Position numbers and translations under genes: made by a program. A stretch of 64,000 bases of DNA from assembly GCF_020616515.1 (NCBI RefSeq), contig NZ_CP085135.1, positions 1,674,001 through 1,738,000 of the forward strand, in the 5' to 3' direction. Below the pieces are notes generated by a model. That model was not told the DNA's origin and did no database searches. It saw only the letters and a program-made list of their open reading frames with translations. How positions within the stretch are numbered: the first letter of the stretch is position 1; every line of letters starts with the position of its first letter. Shown piece after piece: positions 46,427-55,100 of this stretch. The DNA comes from Mesorhizobium sp. PAMC28654 (lineage in GTDB: Bacteria; Pseudomonadota; Alphaproteobacteria; Rhizobiales; Rhizobiaceae).

Positions 46427-46480
46427 GGGTCAGTCCTAGTCACTTAGTCGTTGAGAGCGCGCAATACCGAAGGCACGTCC

Positions 46481-47305
46481 CTACATCGGCCGCCTGATCT
46501 GTTGCACACGCTCGGGTTCGACAACCTTGCGGTAGAGATGCCAGGTCGCATGGCCAAGGACGGGCATGACAACGGCAAGGCCCGCGAACAGCGGGATCGA
46601 GCCGATGACCAGCAGCACCGCGACCAGCAGCCCCCACAACGCCATCATCAGCGGGTTTGCCATCACCGCCCGCGCGGAGGTCTCGATTGCCGACACCGCG
46701 CCGACATCGCGATCGAGCATCAGCGGAAAGGCGACAACGGTTGTCGCCAACACGATCACGGCAAAGACGAGGCCAGCCGCGTTGCCGAGCAGGATCAGCG
46801 TCCAGCCACGGCTCGTCGTCAGCACCTCGCGAATGAAGCCACCGATCGAGGCCGGCGGCTGGTCGCCAAACAGGCTTGTGTAGATCGATTGCGCGGTGAA
46901 CATCCACAGCAGGAACAGCGCCAACAGCATGATGCCGATCACCGCGATCGAGGGCAGTGCCGGCGAGTGCCGGACACTGAGTGCGTGCCGCCAGGAGGTG
47001 TTCATGCCGAGTTCACGCCGGCGGCTGATCTCGTAGAGGCCGATCGCGGCGAACGGACCGACCAGCGCGAAGCCGGACATCAGCGGGTAGATGAGCTGGA
47101 TGGCATTCGCCCCGGACGTCCACTGCGTCAGGATCAGGCCGACGACCGGGTAGATCAGGCACAGGAACACGTAGTGCGACGGTTTTGCCCAGAAATCCTC
47201 CGCGCCGAGACGCAAGGCGTCCCTCAAATCCTCGATGGTGATGCGTCGCACCGTGGGCTGAACGTGCATTCCACGCGCGTCCGCCATGACATGAAAGCCG
47301 GCCAT
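46481..47305 (-). CDS. DUF2189 domain-containing membrane protein
   Basis: 274-aa inner membrane protein with about six transmembrane segments. The N-terminus (VRRITIEDLRDALRLGAEDFWAKPSHYVFLCLIYPVVGLIL) and GFALVGPFAAIGLYEISRRRE match DUF2189. Function unknown; relatives occur near cytochrome oxidase genes in some bacteria, but nothing here suggests that. The start at 47305 (MAGFHVMADARG) has GGGAGGAAGG upstream, which settles it over a longer reading to 47410. Confidence 0.88.
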   Translation of the reverse strand: MAGFHVMADARGMHVQPTVRRITIEDLRDALRLGAEDFWAKPSHYVFLCLIYPVVGLILTQWTSGANAIQLIYPLMSGFALVGPFAAIGLYEISRRRELGMNTSWRHALSVRHSPALPSIAVIGIMLLALFLLWMFTAQSIYTSLFGDQPPASIGGFIREVLTTSRGWTLILLGNAAGLVFAVIVLATTVVAFPLMLDRDVGAVSAIETSARAVMANPLMMALWGLLVAVLLVIGSIPLFAGLAVVMPVLGHATWHLYRKVVEPERVQQIRRPM

Positions 47306-47478
47306 AACCTTCCTCCCGTGTGTCGGGGCGGTCATCGCCAGGATGGCCGCCCATAGCTGCCACTGCTCGTACCAAGGGATGATAGCCGATTTGCCGCAGG
47401 TTGTCGCCAAATGCGTCGCGCCTGCCCCGTCATCACGCCATTTTCATCATCGGCGAGTCAAATGCCGCCCGTCGGAAT

Positions 47479-47877
47479 TTATTCCGGCGAATTGAAAACC
47501 GCCTCGATGTGGTGGCCGTCGGGATCGATGACGAAAGCCGCATTATAATGGGGACCATAGTCTGGCCGGGGGCCGGGCGCGCCATTGTCACGACCGCCAT
47601 GAGCGAGTGCGGCGGCATGAAATTGCGTGATGCTCTGGCGATCCGGGGCAGCGAAGGCCAGATGAAAACCCGGACCGGGCGGACGCTGGCCGCTTGGGCG
47701 AAGCTTGATCGCCAGCTTATCGCCGCCGCCCGCAACACCGTAGCCTACGGCCTGGTCGTGTTCGCCGGGGTTTAGATCCTCCCAGACGCGACCATAGCCA
47801 AGCGGCGCGAGCACGGCGTCATAGAATATCGCCGAGCGCTCGATATCCGAAACCCCGAAAGACACGTGGTGAAGCAT
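47479..47877 (-). CDS. VOC family protein
   Basis: 132-aa single-domain vicinal-oxygen-chelate protein: MLHHVSFGVSDIERSAIFYDAVLAPLGY at the N-terminus and AAFVIDPDGHHIEAVFN at the C-terminus carry the His and Glu metal ligands. The start at 47877 has AAGG about 11 nt upstream. Unrelated in detail to the VOC protein at 13254. Substrate unknown. Confidence 0.87.
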   Translation of the reverse strand: MLHHVSFGVSDIERSAIFYDAVLAPLGYGRVWEDLNPGEHDQAVGYGVAGGGDKLAIKLRPSGQRPPGPGFHLAFAAPDRQSITQFHAAALAHGGRDNGAPGPRPDYGPHYNAAFVIDPDGHHIEAVFNSPE

Positions 47878-47948
47878 GTTGCGGAAATCCTTGTCTTTGA
47901 TCGACTGGTTTTCGCCGGCTCTCCCAGCCGGCACTGACGCGGCTTAAT

Positions 47949-48506
47949 TCAGGCGGCTTGATCGCTGGCGAGCCGCCCGAACATTCGGAAATCATGGAAG
48001 TCTCCCTTGAACCATGCTTTCTGCCGGAGTGTTCCCTCATAGCGAAATCCGGATTTTTCCAACACACGGTCCGATCCGGTATTTCCGGGCAGCGTCCATG
48101 CCTCGATGCGGTTGAGGCCGAAGAACCGGTGGCCGCAGACAGCGACCGCGACGGCGGCCTCGGTCATCAGGCCTTTTCCCCAAAAATCGGGATGCAGTTC
48201 ATAACCGATCTGGCCGCATTTCCATTTTGCCTCGAAGTGATTGTATCGGATCGCGCCGGCCAGCCGTTTCGACTCCCGATCCTCGATCATCCAGGCGCAT
48301 CCCTTGCCGCTACCGAAGGCCTTTGCCATCCATTTCATGACCCGCTCCAGCTGGGCTTTGCTCGGTGCCGTCGGCCAGTTCGAAAAGCGCGTAACATCGG
48401 GGTTCGACAGGATGCGGCCGAAAGCGACGGCATCCTCCTGCACAGGCGCGCGCAACACCAAACGCTCCGTGGACAGAATCGGGAATGTACGGACAGCCGT
48501 TCGCAT
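47949..48506 (-). CDS. GNAT family N-acetyltransferase (RimJ/RimL type)
   Basis: 185-aa acetyltransferase. TERLVLRAPVQEDA opens the family fold, IGYELHPDFWGKGLMTEAAVAV is the acetyl-CoA pyrophosphate loop, and GSDRVLEKSGFRYEGTLRQ the late conserved block. RimJ/L relatives acetylate ribosomal proteins or small amines; the target here is unknown. It lies 71 bp after the VOC gene's start region on the same strand. Confidence 0.9.
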   Translation of the reverse strand: MRTAVRTFPILSTERLVLRAPVQEDAVAFGRILSNPDVTRFSNWPTAPSKAQLERVMKWMAKAFGSGKGCAWMIEDRESKRLAGAIRYNHFEAKWKCGQIGYELHPDFWGKGLMTEAAVAVAVCGHRFFGLNRIEAWTLPGNTGSDRVLEKSGFRYEGTLRQKAWFKGDFHDFRMFGRLASDQAA

Positions 48507-48670
48507 CAGTTCCTCATATCGTATGAGCTCTCGGGACTACCGGCGGATGATGCCAGCCGCGCTCCCAATCTATGCGATGCGGCCAGCGGAATCTCCACTC
48601 CCTGCATATTCTTCCGCAAATTTCGTCCCCTGCCCGCCAAAAGCCACGATCGCGGCTATTTGGGTCAGCC

Positions 48671-49186
48671 ATGACTCTTGCAAAAAACGCTGATGACGCT
48701 CGCTCCCCCATAGACAGACGAATGCTGATCAAGGCCGCCGGCCTTATCGCATTGACCGGTCTTGCCGCCTGCGGCACGGTCTCGCTTCCGGCCGGCGAAG
48801 GCGCCGGTGCTTCATCGTCCGCGGCCGCCACGCTTGCCGGCATCCGGACCGCCGCCGGGCTTGGCCCGCTGGCGCCCGATCCGCAACTCGAACAGGCAGC
48901 CCTGCAACAGGCCAAGTATATGGCACGCAGTGGCCGCATGAACCATACGACCGGCTGGGGCAAGGATTTTGCCTCGCGCGTCAAGGACAACGGCATCGTC
49001 GGCGCCGCCGCCGAGAACATCGCCGAGGGGCGCTTCGACCAGCAGAAGCTGTTCGAGATCTGGATGAATTCGCCGGGCCACCGCCGCAACATGCTCGACC
49101 CGCGCTTCACGCGATTCGGCCTCGCCTATGTCCGCGACGGCCGCGACAATGCCGTCCGCTACTGGGCTCTGGTACTTGGGAAGTAG
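48671..49186 (+). CDS. CAP/SCP domain lipoprotein
   Basis: 171-aa protein. RRMLIKAAGLIALTGLAAC is a lipoprotein signal, with Cys after LAA. The CAP (cysteine-rich secretory, YkwD-like) domain follows: NHTTGWGKDFASR, ENIAEGRF and WMNSPGHRRNML carry its conserved His and Glu. Bacterial CAP proteins are secreted and mostly of unknown role. The start at 48671 follows a weak site. It is divergent from the GNAT gene. Confidence 0.88.
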   Translation: MTLAKNADDARSPIDRRMLIKAAGLIALTGLAACGTVSLPAGEGAGASSSAAATLAGIRTAAGLGPLAPDPQLEQAALQQAKYMARSGRMNHTTGWGKDFASRVKDNGIVGAAAENIAEGRFDQQKLFEIWMNSPGHRRNMLDPRFTRFGLAYVRDGRDNAVRYWALVLGK

Positions 49187-49335
49187 GATTCCGAAACGAC
49201 GCGGCCCGCGCTGATCATCGCTTTTGAACCTGCGAGCGCCACCCGCATCAAGCCCCGCGAAGCCGGCGCCCATTCACGCTGGCGCAACGATGCAATCCGG
49301 GCCGGAAAGCCTCCAGGACCAATCGACGGATAATC

Positions 49336-50871
49336 CTAGTCCATGTGTACGGCAGGCGCCCCGTCACCGGACGGTGCCCGTGCCGGCTTGCGCAGCAGGA
49401 AAACAAACGGGATGGCAAGCAGGGTCATCATCATCAGCAGTTTGAAGTCGTTGACGTAGGAAATCATCATCGCCTGGATATTGACCATGCCATCCACCTG
49501 CGACAGCGCCGTTGGATCGCCAGCGGCGGCGGCTGGCGAGGCCGCCCACAGATTCGGGTTGAACGGGTTGATGAAGGTCGACAACTCGGCGTGATTGACC
49601 TGGGTGTTGCGGACCAGCAGAACCGTGACGACCGACACACCAATCGACGAGCCAAGATTGCGCACCAGGCTGAACAAGGCCGTGGCATCGGTGCGGAAGC
49701 GCGCGTCAAGCGTGGCGAAGGCAATGGTGGACAGCGGCACGAACACCATTCCCATTCCCAGGCCCTGGATGACGCCGGAACTGATGATCAGCCAGTTGTC
49801 CATCTGAGGCGTGAAGCCGGCCATCGTATAAAGGGACTGCGCGGTCAGGAGAAAGCCGATGACGACGAGAACCCTGGCGTCGATCTTGCTCATGAGCCGC
49901 CCGACGACGAGCATCGAAACCATCGTGCCGACACCGCGTGGCCCCATGACGAGACCTATGGTGATGGTCGGATAGCCGAAAATGACCGACAGCATTGGCG
50001 GCAGCAGCGCCATGCTCGCCAAAATGAGCACGCCCATGACAAAGATGAACGCCAGCCCGGTCACGAAATTGCGGTCGACGAAAATCTTCGGGTCGATGAA
50101 GGGATGCTCCGCCGTGACCATGTGAATGATGAACACCCAGAAGCCGGTAATGGAAAGACCGAGCTCGATCCATATCTCGACCGAGGAGAACCAGTCGACC
50201 TCGCCGCCGCGATCGAGCAGCAGTTGCAGCGCGCCAACGCCGAGCGAGAGCATGGCGAAGCCGAAGAAATCAAAGCTCCGCACCCTCCGGGCAACGGCTG
50301 GCAAATAGGCGGCCATGCCGAGGAAGGCGATGATGCCGACCGGCAGGTTGATGAAGAACACCCAGCGCCAGTTGAAATTCTCGGTCAGCCAGCCGCCAAG
50401 GGTGGGGCCAAGGATCGGCCCCAGCATGATGCCGGCGCCCCAGATGGCCATCGCCTGCCCGTGGCGCTCCTTCGGGTTGATGTCGAGCAGGAAGGTCTGC
50501 GACAAGGGCACGATCGCCGCACCGAACACGCCTTGCATCAGCCGGAAGAACACCATGGTCTCCAGGCTCCATGCGATGCCGCACAGCATGGAGAAGACAG
50601 TGAAACCGACCACCGCCGTCAAGAACAGCTCCTTGCGGCCGATGCGGTCCGCCAGCCAGCCGGTCACCGGCGTCATGATGGCGGCGGCAACGATGTAGGA
50701 GGTGAGCACCCAGTTGATGTTGTCGGGAGAAGCTCCGAGATCGCCGGTCATGGTCGGCAGCGCGACGTTGGCGATCGTCGTGTCGAGCGCCTGCATGATC
50801 GTCGCCAGCATGAGCGCAACGGTGATCAGGCCGCGGTGCGGCACTTCCTTGAAGGGTTCTGGCGTGCTCAT
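49336..50871 (-). CDS. emrB: DHA2 family (EmrB/QacA) multidrug MFS transporter
   Basis: 511-aa major facilitator with 14 transmembrane segments. TIMQALDTTIANVALPTMTGDLG is the DHA2 motif D1, and GWLADRIGRKELFL and MQGVFGAAIVPLSQTFLLD follow. It exports hydrophobic drugs by proton antiport, usually with an EmrA-type adaptor and an outer membrane channel. Its adaptor lies just upstream (51186-52364) on the same strand, but 314 bp separate them, including a structured element at 50913-51032. A TolC-type channel is not in the window. ATG 50871 is chosen; a longer frame to 51006 would read through that element. Confidence 0.93.
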   Translation of the reverse strand: MSTPEPFKEVPHRGLITVALMLATIMQALDTTIANVALPTMTGDLGASPDNINWVLTSYIVAAAIMTPVTGWLADRIGRKELFLTAVVGFTVFSMLCGIAWSLETMVFFRLMQGVFGAAIVPLSQTFLLDINPKERHGQAMAIWGAGIMLGPILGPTLGGWLTENFNWRWVFFINLPVGIIAFLGMAAYLPAVARRVRSFDFFGFAMLSLGVGALQLLLDRGGEVDWFSSVEIWIELGLSITGFWVFIIHMVTAEHPFIDPKIFVDRNFVTGLAFIFVMGVLILASMALLPPMLSVIFGYPTITIGLVMGPRGVGTMVSMLVVGRLMSKIDARVLVVIGFLLTAQSLYTMAGFTPQMDNWLIISSGVIQGLGMGMVFVPLSTIAFATLDARFRTDATALFSLVRNLGSSIGVSVVTVLLVRNTQVNHAELSTFINPFNPNLWAASPAAAAGDPTALSQVDGMVNIQAMMISYVNDFKLLMMMTLLAIPFVFLLRKPARAPSGDGAPAVHMD

Positions 50872-50912
50872 GGTGCGGAACTTCCAACCGGTAACAAAAA
50901 CGTGTACGCAGG

Positions 50913-51032
50913 GTTTCCGGGCGGCGGCGCCTTCCTTGTGGAAAGACACTCGTCGCGGTGGGACGCGAGTATCGATGTGGGGGTTACATCGACAGAGCGT
51001 CCGCACACAAAGGGCGTTCGCCGCCCGGAAAC
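50913..51032 (-). other. Structured intercistronic element between emrA and emrB
   Basis: A 14-bp perfect stem (50913-50926 with 51019-51032) closes a 120-nt region. Inside it are three hairpins: TTCC/GGAA (50932-50935, 50940-50943), ACTCG/CGAGT with a bulged extension (50948-50952, 50966-50970), and TCGATGT/ACATCGA (50972-50978, 50986-50992) around a 7-nt loop. The layout resembles a multi-branched RNA fold, but it could be a DNA-level palindromic repeat. The remaining 51033-51185 shows nothing I can name. Confidence 0.45.
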
Positions 51033-51185
51033 TGAAGGGCCGAAGGGTCTGGCGTTGAACGGCTCAGGGCTCGACCAGGGTCAATACGGCCCAGTTCCAG
51101 CACCCCTACCCTTCCCCGGTCCCCATCGGACCAATTCCGCCTTTCATCCGCGCTTGCGCGCGGCGAACATTCTCACTGAAGCCGA

Positions 51186-52364
51186 TTATTCGGCCTCACT
51201 GGCAGTGGCATGACCGAATATGCTCGGAAACCCGCGGGAAACGCCGGTATCGACGGTGACGTCCGCGCTCATGCCCGTGCGCAGCATCATCCTGGATTCT
51301 GGATCAGTCAGTTCCAGCCGCACGGGGATGCGCTGTGTGACCTTGACCCAGTTGCCGGTGGCATTCTGGGCCGGCAGCAACGAGAACTCCGCTCCGGTGC
51401 CCGCGCCGATCGCCTTCACCGTCGCTTCGAACTTCTTGCCCGGATAGGTGTCCACAACGATTTCCGCCTTCTGGCCGGGCTTCATGTGGGTGAGCTGCGT
51501 TTCCTTGAAATTGGCGTCGATCCATGTGTCGCCGGTCTCGACCAGCGAAAACAGAGGCGTGCCCGAGCCGACATACTGGCCGACCTTGAACGAAGAGGCC
51601 CGACTGATGACGCCATCGGCGGGCGCCCTGACCGTTGTCTGCGCCAGGTCGTAAGAAGCCTTGTCACGCGCGGCCAGCGCGGCCATCACGGTCGGATGCT
51701 TGTCCGTCTCGATGTCGGGATTGCCGGCAAGTGCCGCCTTGGCACTGATGATGCCTTGCTGGGCCACGGTCGCCTGCTGCTTGGCCTTGTCGAGGTCGTT
51801 CTTGGCCTGATCGAGTGAAGACTTGGTATTGATGCCCTTCTGGGCAAGGTCCGAGGCCCGGTCGAATTGCGACTGCGCATAGTCGACCTCGCTGGTGGCG
51901 GACTTTTCCTGGGCCATGGACTGGCTGTAGGCGGCGCGAAGCTGCTCGACGCCAACGCGCGCGACCGCAACCGCCGCGTCGGCCTGCGCAAACGCGATCT
52001 GATAGGGAGCGGGATCGACAACAAAGAGCACGTCACCCTGCTTGACGACCTGATTGTCCGCAATGCCGACCTGAACGATACGGCCGGCCGTATCCGAAGC
52101 GATCGCCACCTTGGCTTGCTGCAGATTGGCGTTTTCCGTCTCCTGGTAGCGGCCACCGGTGACCCAGACATAGCCGCCGCCGGCAACCAGAGCCAAGGGG
52201 AGTGCAGCCATCAGCAGCAAACGGCCGGGACGGCGCTTCTTCTTCGGCGCGGCCGAAGCCGGCTGCACAGGGGGAGCTACAGCCACGGGGGCAGCAGCCG
52301 GCTGGGCCGGCGCTTCCATTTCCACCTTGGTTATGTTCTCGTCAATCTTGGCTACCGCGTTCAT
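51186..52364 (-). CDS. emrA: HlyD/EmrA family membrane fusion (efflux adaptor) protein
   Basis: 392-aa membrane fusion protein: a Pro/Ala-rich cytoplasmic N-terminus, one membrane segment (RLLLMAALPLALVAGGGYVWV), a barrel-sandwich (ASDTAGRIVQVGIADNQVVKQGDVLFVVDP), a long coiled coil of about 90 residues, and the second lipoyl half (TTVRAPADGVISRASSFKVGQYV). It couples the EmrB transporter to an outer membrane channel. Its ATG overlaps the stop of marR in ATGA, so the two are translationally coupled. Confidence 0.93.
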   Translation of the reverse strand: MNAVAKIDENITKVEMEAPAQPAAAPVAVAPPVQPASAAPKKKRRPGRLLLMAALPLALVAGGGYVWVTGGRYQETENANLQQAKVAIASDTAGRIVQVGIADNQVVKQGDVLFVVDPAPYQIAFAQADAAVAVARVGVEQLRAAYSQSMAQEKSATSEVDYAQSQFDRASDLAQKGINTKSSLDQAKNDLDKAKQQATVAQQGIISAKAALAGNPDIETDKHPTVMAALAARDKASYDLAQTTVRAPADGVISRASSFKVGQYVGSGTPLFSLVETGDTWIDANFKETQLTHMKPGQKAEIVVDTYPGKKFEATVKAIGAGTGAEFSLLPAQNATGNWVKVTQRIPVRLELTDPESRMMLRTGMSADVTVDTGVSRGFPSIFGHATASEAE

Positions 52365-52846
52365 GCTGCTGCGCCTTCCGCACTCTTGTTTTTGTCGCTG
52401 GACGGCTCGTCATCCGCGAGATTCTCCACCATCGCCTCTAGTGCCGTGATGAGGACGCGGCGGGCTTCCGGCGATACGCCAAACAGCGATTCTTCATAGA
52501 CTTCGCCGGCCATGCTCTTGATCTTGGCATAGGCTTCGCTCGCCTTCGGCGTCGGGAAGATCATGCGCACACGCCGGTCGGCGGCATCGGAGCGGCGCTC
52601 AATCCAGCCGCCCTCCTCCATGCGGTCGACCAGACGCGAGACGCTGATCGGCTCTATTTCGAGCAAATCGGCGAGGCGAGCCTGCGTTATCCCCTCTTCC
52701 TTGGCGACACGGACCAGAAGCCGCCATTGCGCCGAAGAAAGCCCAAGGCCACTAGCCCTCGCCTCGAAGCGCTTGCGCATAAGGCGCTGCACATCGTGGA
52801 TCAGGAAGCCCAATCTGTCTAAACCATCAGAAACCATGAGCGACAT
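52361..52846 (-). CDS. MarR-family transcriptional regulator
   Basis: 161-aa MarR repressor. LGLSSAQWRLLVRVAKEEGITQARLADLLEIEPISVSRLVDRMEEGGWIERR is the winged helix, and RSDAADRRVR the wing. It heads the marR-emrA-emrB run on the minus strand, so it presumably represses its own efflux operon in response to the drug or an aromatic. Two starts are possible, 52846 and 52837; neither has a clear ribosome binding site, so translation may be leaderless. A small inverted repeat (52853-52864) lies 7 nt upstream. Confidence 0.9.
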   Translation of the reverse strand: MSLMVSDGLDRLGFLIHDVQRLMRKRFEARASGLGLSSAQWRLLVRVAKEEGITQARLADLLEIEPISVSRLVDRMEEGGWIERRSDAADRRVRMIFPTPKASEAYAKIKSMAGEVYEESLFGVSPEARRVLITALEAMVENLADDEPSSDKNKSAEGAAA

Positions 52847-52852
52847 ATATAA

Positions 52853-52864
52853 TAAGCGTGCTTA
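52853..52864. promoter_or_regulatory. Inverted repeat next to the marR start, candidate operator
   Basis: TAAGC (52853-52857) and GCTTA (52860-52864) are separated by 2 nt and lie 7 nt upstream of the marR start at 52846, next to an A/T-rich TTATTATAT that resembles a -10 box. The position fits autorepression by MarR. The spacing is short, so this is suggestive only. Confidence 0.4.
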
Positions 52865-53106
52865 GTATTCAAGATACCCGCGGCGCCGGAAGCCGATAAA
52901 TATGCACGGCAGCCCAGCAATCGGGTCGCGCTTCACGAATGTCGGAGCGCCCTGCTCCAGGCACGGCAAACCAACATCCGGCGGCGTTCCACGCCCAAAG
53001 AGACCGGATCGCTGACACCCTGTTCGACAAAACCGCAACCGCGGTTGCAGCAGCGGTTCCACGTCGTGTATGGCGGTCGATGAAGATAGACCGTCGGGAG
53101 GATGAC

Positions 53107-54021
53107 ATGAAACTTGGATTGCTGACCGCTCCGTTTTCGGACATGCCGCTGGCCAGCGTCGCGGACTGGGCGAATTCCGCCGGCTTCGAGGCGTTGGAAA
53201 TCGCCTGCTGGCCTAAATCAAGCGGTACGGCACGCCGTTACGCCGGCACCGCCCATATCGATGTCGCGGCAATTTCGGCATCGGAAGCACGCGATATCGC
53301 CGCTTCGCTCGAAGCCAAAAACCTGTCGATTTCGGCGCTTGGCTATTACCCGAACCCGTTGCATCCGGACGCCACCCACCGGCAGGCCGTCATCGACCAT
53401 CTGAAGAAGGTCATCGTGGCCGCCGGCAGGATGGGCGTTGGCCTTGTCAACACCTTCTGCGGCGGCGATGCCTCCAGGAAACTGGACGACAACTGGCAGG
53501 ACGCACTGAAAGTCTGGCCGGATATCATCGCCTTTGCCAAAGACAACAACGTCAAGCTGGCGTTCGAAAACTGCCCGATGATCTTCAGCTATGACGAATG
53601 GCCGGGCGGGCACAACATCGCCTACTCGCCATTGATCTGGCGCCGTATCTTCGAAGCCTGGGGTGGCGATGTCGGGATGAATTTCGACCCCTCGCACCTG
53701 ATCTGGCAGATGATCGACCAAAACCGCTTCATCCGCGAATTCGGCGCCCATATCGTGCACGCGCACGCCAAGGACCTGATGATCGACCGTGACGGCCTCT
53801 ATGAGCGCGGCATTCTCTCGGCCGGCATCGGCTGGCAGATACCGCGCATGCCGGGCCTCGGCGAAGTCGACTGGGCTGGATTCTTCTCAGCACTTTACCG
53901 GGCGGGCTATGACGGGCCGGTCATCATCGAGCACGAGGATCGCAGATTCGAGGGTAGCGACGATTTGGTGAAGCGCGGCTTTCTTTTGGCCCGCGACGTG
54001 CTTCGGCCCTTCGTCAAATAA
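53107..54021 (+). CDS. Sugar phosphate isomerase/epimerase family protein (AP-endonuclease-like TIM barrel)
   Basis: 304-aa TIM-barrel protein. Metal-ligand segments are LAFENCPM (Glu), GMNFDPSHLIW (Asp and His), IVHAHAKD (His) and IIEHEDR (Glu). The family includes sugar and inositol isomerases, dehydratases and hydroxypyruvate isomerase; the substrate cannot be fixed. GGGAGGATGAC precedes ATG 53107, a strong site. It is convergent with the ABC importer and has no neighbours of clear pathway. Confidence 0.9.
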   Translation: MKLGLLTAPFSDMPLASVADWANSAGFEALEIACWPKSSGTARRYAGTAHIDVAAISASEARDIAASLEAKNLSISALGYYPNPLHPDATHRQAVIDHLKKVIVAAGRMGVGLVNTFCGGDASRKLDDNWQDALKVWPDIIAFAKDNNVKLAFENCPMIFSYDEWPGGHNIAYSPLIWRRIFEAWGGDVGMNFDPSHLIWQMIDQNRFIREFGAHIVHAHAKDLMIDRDGLYERGILSAGIGWQIPRMPGLGEVDWAGFFSALYRAGYDGPVIIEHEDRRFEGSDDLVKRGFLLARDVLRPFVK

Positions 54022-54084
54022 GGACCGCGGCCGCCGCATGCCACCAGCATTGATTTTGCGCGTTCGCAGCCCCTGACTGATCTT

Positions 54085-55098
54085 TCACAGGCGGTTGCGA
54101 ACAAGCATTGTCACGACAAAGAAGGCCCCGACCGAGCTGGTGATGATGCCGATCGGCAGTTCCTGGGGCGGCAGCAAAGTACGCGCCAGGAGGTCGCTGG
54201 CCAGCAGCAGGACCGCGCCGAACACGGCGCAGGCCGCGACAAGGCGAAGATGCAACTGGCCGGCCAGGGGCCGGGACAGATGCGGGATCATCAGTCCGAC
54301 GAAGCCTATGACGCCGGCGACCGACACGAGAATGGCTGTCGAGAACGCGGCGACTAGAAACGTCGTCCTGCGCATCCGCGCCACTGGAACACCCAGACTC
54401 TCGGCTGCGTTCTCCCCAGCCAGGAAAGCATCGAGCTTGCGGTGGTTCCACAGCGCGTAGCCAAGAATGGAACCCGCTCCCAGCACGGCAAGCGCGATGT
54501 TGTCCCATCGCGCCAGCCCCAGGCCGCCCATCGTCCAGAACAGCACCGAATGCGCCGCGCGCTGGTCGCCCGCGAAGACGAGATAGTTGGTCAAGGCTGT
54601 GAAGATGAACGAGACGGCGAGCCCGGCGAGGATCAGCCGTTCGGGGCCTTGCCCCCTCACCCGCGCGACAAGCAACAGGACGACGGACGTGGCCAGTATG
54701 CCGCCCGTAAAGGCCGCGACTGGCAACGTCCAGATGCCGAAACTGTCGCCAAAGACGGTGATCACGGAGACCGCGCCGGCGGCGGCCCCGGACGAGAGGC
54801 CAAACAGGAACGGATCGGCGAGATCGTTGCGCGTCACGGTCTGTAGCAGCGCACCGACGACGCCCAGTCCCGCGCCAACGCAAATGGCCATGATCGTGCG
54901 CGGCAGCCGCAGATCGACAACGATCTTTCCAACCGGGCCTGACACTGCGTGCCCGTCCAGCCCGACCGCATGTCCGAGCGCCGCAACCACGTCCGTCAAT
55001 GGTATCAGCGTCGACCCATAGGCGATCGACAGCAAGGCGAGAGCGGCGATCACCGCCGCTCCCGCCGCCATGGCCAATCCGAATGCCTTGTGGGGCAA
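54085..55098 (-). CDS. FecCD/BtuC-type ABC transporter permease
   Basis: 337-aa permease of the FecCD family with about ten membrane segments. LRLPRTIMAICVGAGLGVVGALLQTVTRNDLADPFLFGLSSGAA is the family signature, and SVAGVIGFVGLMIPHLSRPL the coupling loop. It imports cobalamin, heme or siderophores. It starts with TTG at 55098, 2 nt after the binding-protein stop. It is the last gene of the DUF1636-ATPase-binding protein-permease run controlled by the cobalamin riboswitch at 57372-57550, so vitamin B12 or a related corrinoid is the best guess. Confidence 0.93.
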   Translation of the reverse strand: MPHKAFGLAMAAGAAVIAALALLSIAYGSTLIPLTDVVAALGHAVGLDGHAVSGPVGKIVVDLRLPRTIMAICVGAGLGVVGALLQTVTRNDLADPFLFGLSSGAAAGAVSVITVFGDSFGIWTLPVAAFTGGILATSVVLLLVARVRGQGPERLILAGLAVSFIFTALTNYLVFAGDQRAAHSVLFWTMGGLGLARWDNIALAVLGAGSILGYALWNHRKLDAFLAGENAAESLGVPVARMRRTTFLVAAFSTAILVSVAGVIGFVGLMIPHLSRPLAGQLHLRLVAACAVFGAVLLLASDLLARTLLPPQELPIGIITSSVGAFFVVTMLVRNRL

Positions 55099-55100
55099 GC

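Noticed and set aside
49345..51213. Plus-strand frame opposite emrB
   Set aside because: Antisense shadow rich in Arg, Asp and His, without any domain.
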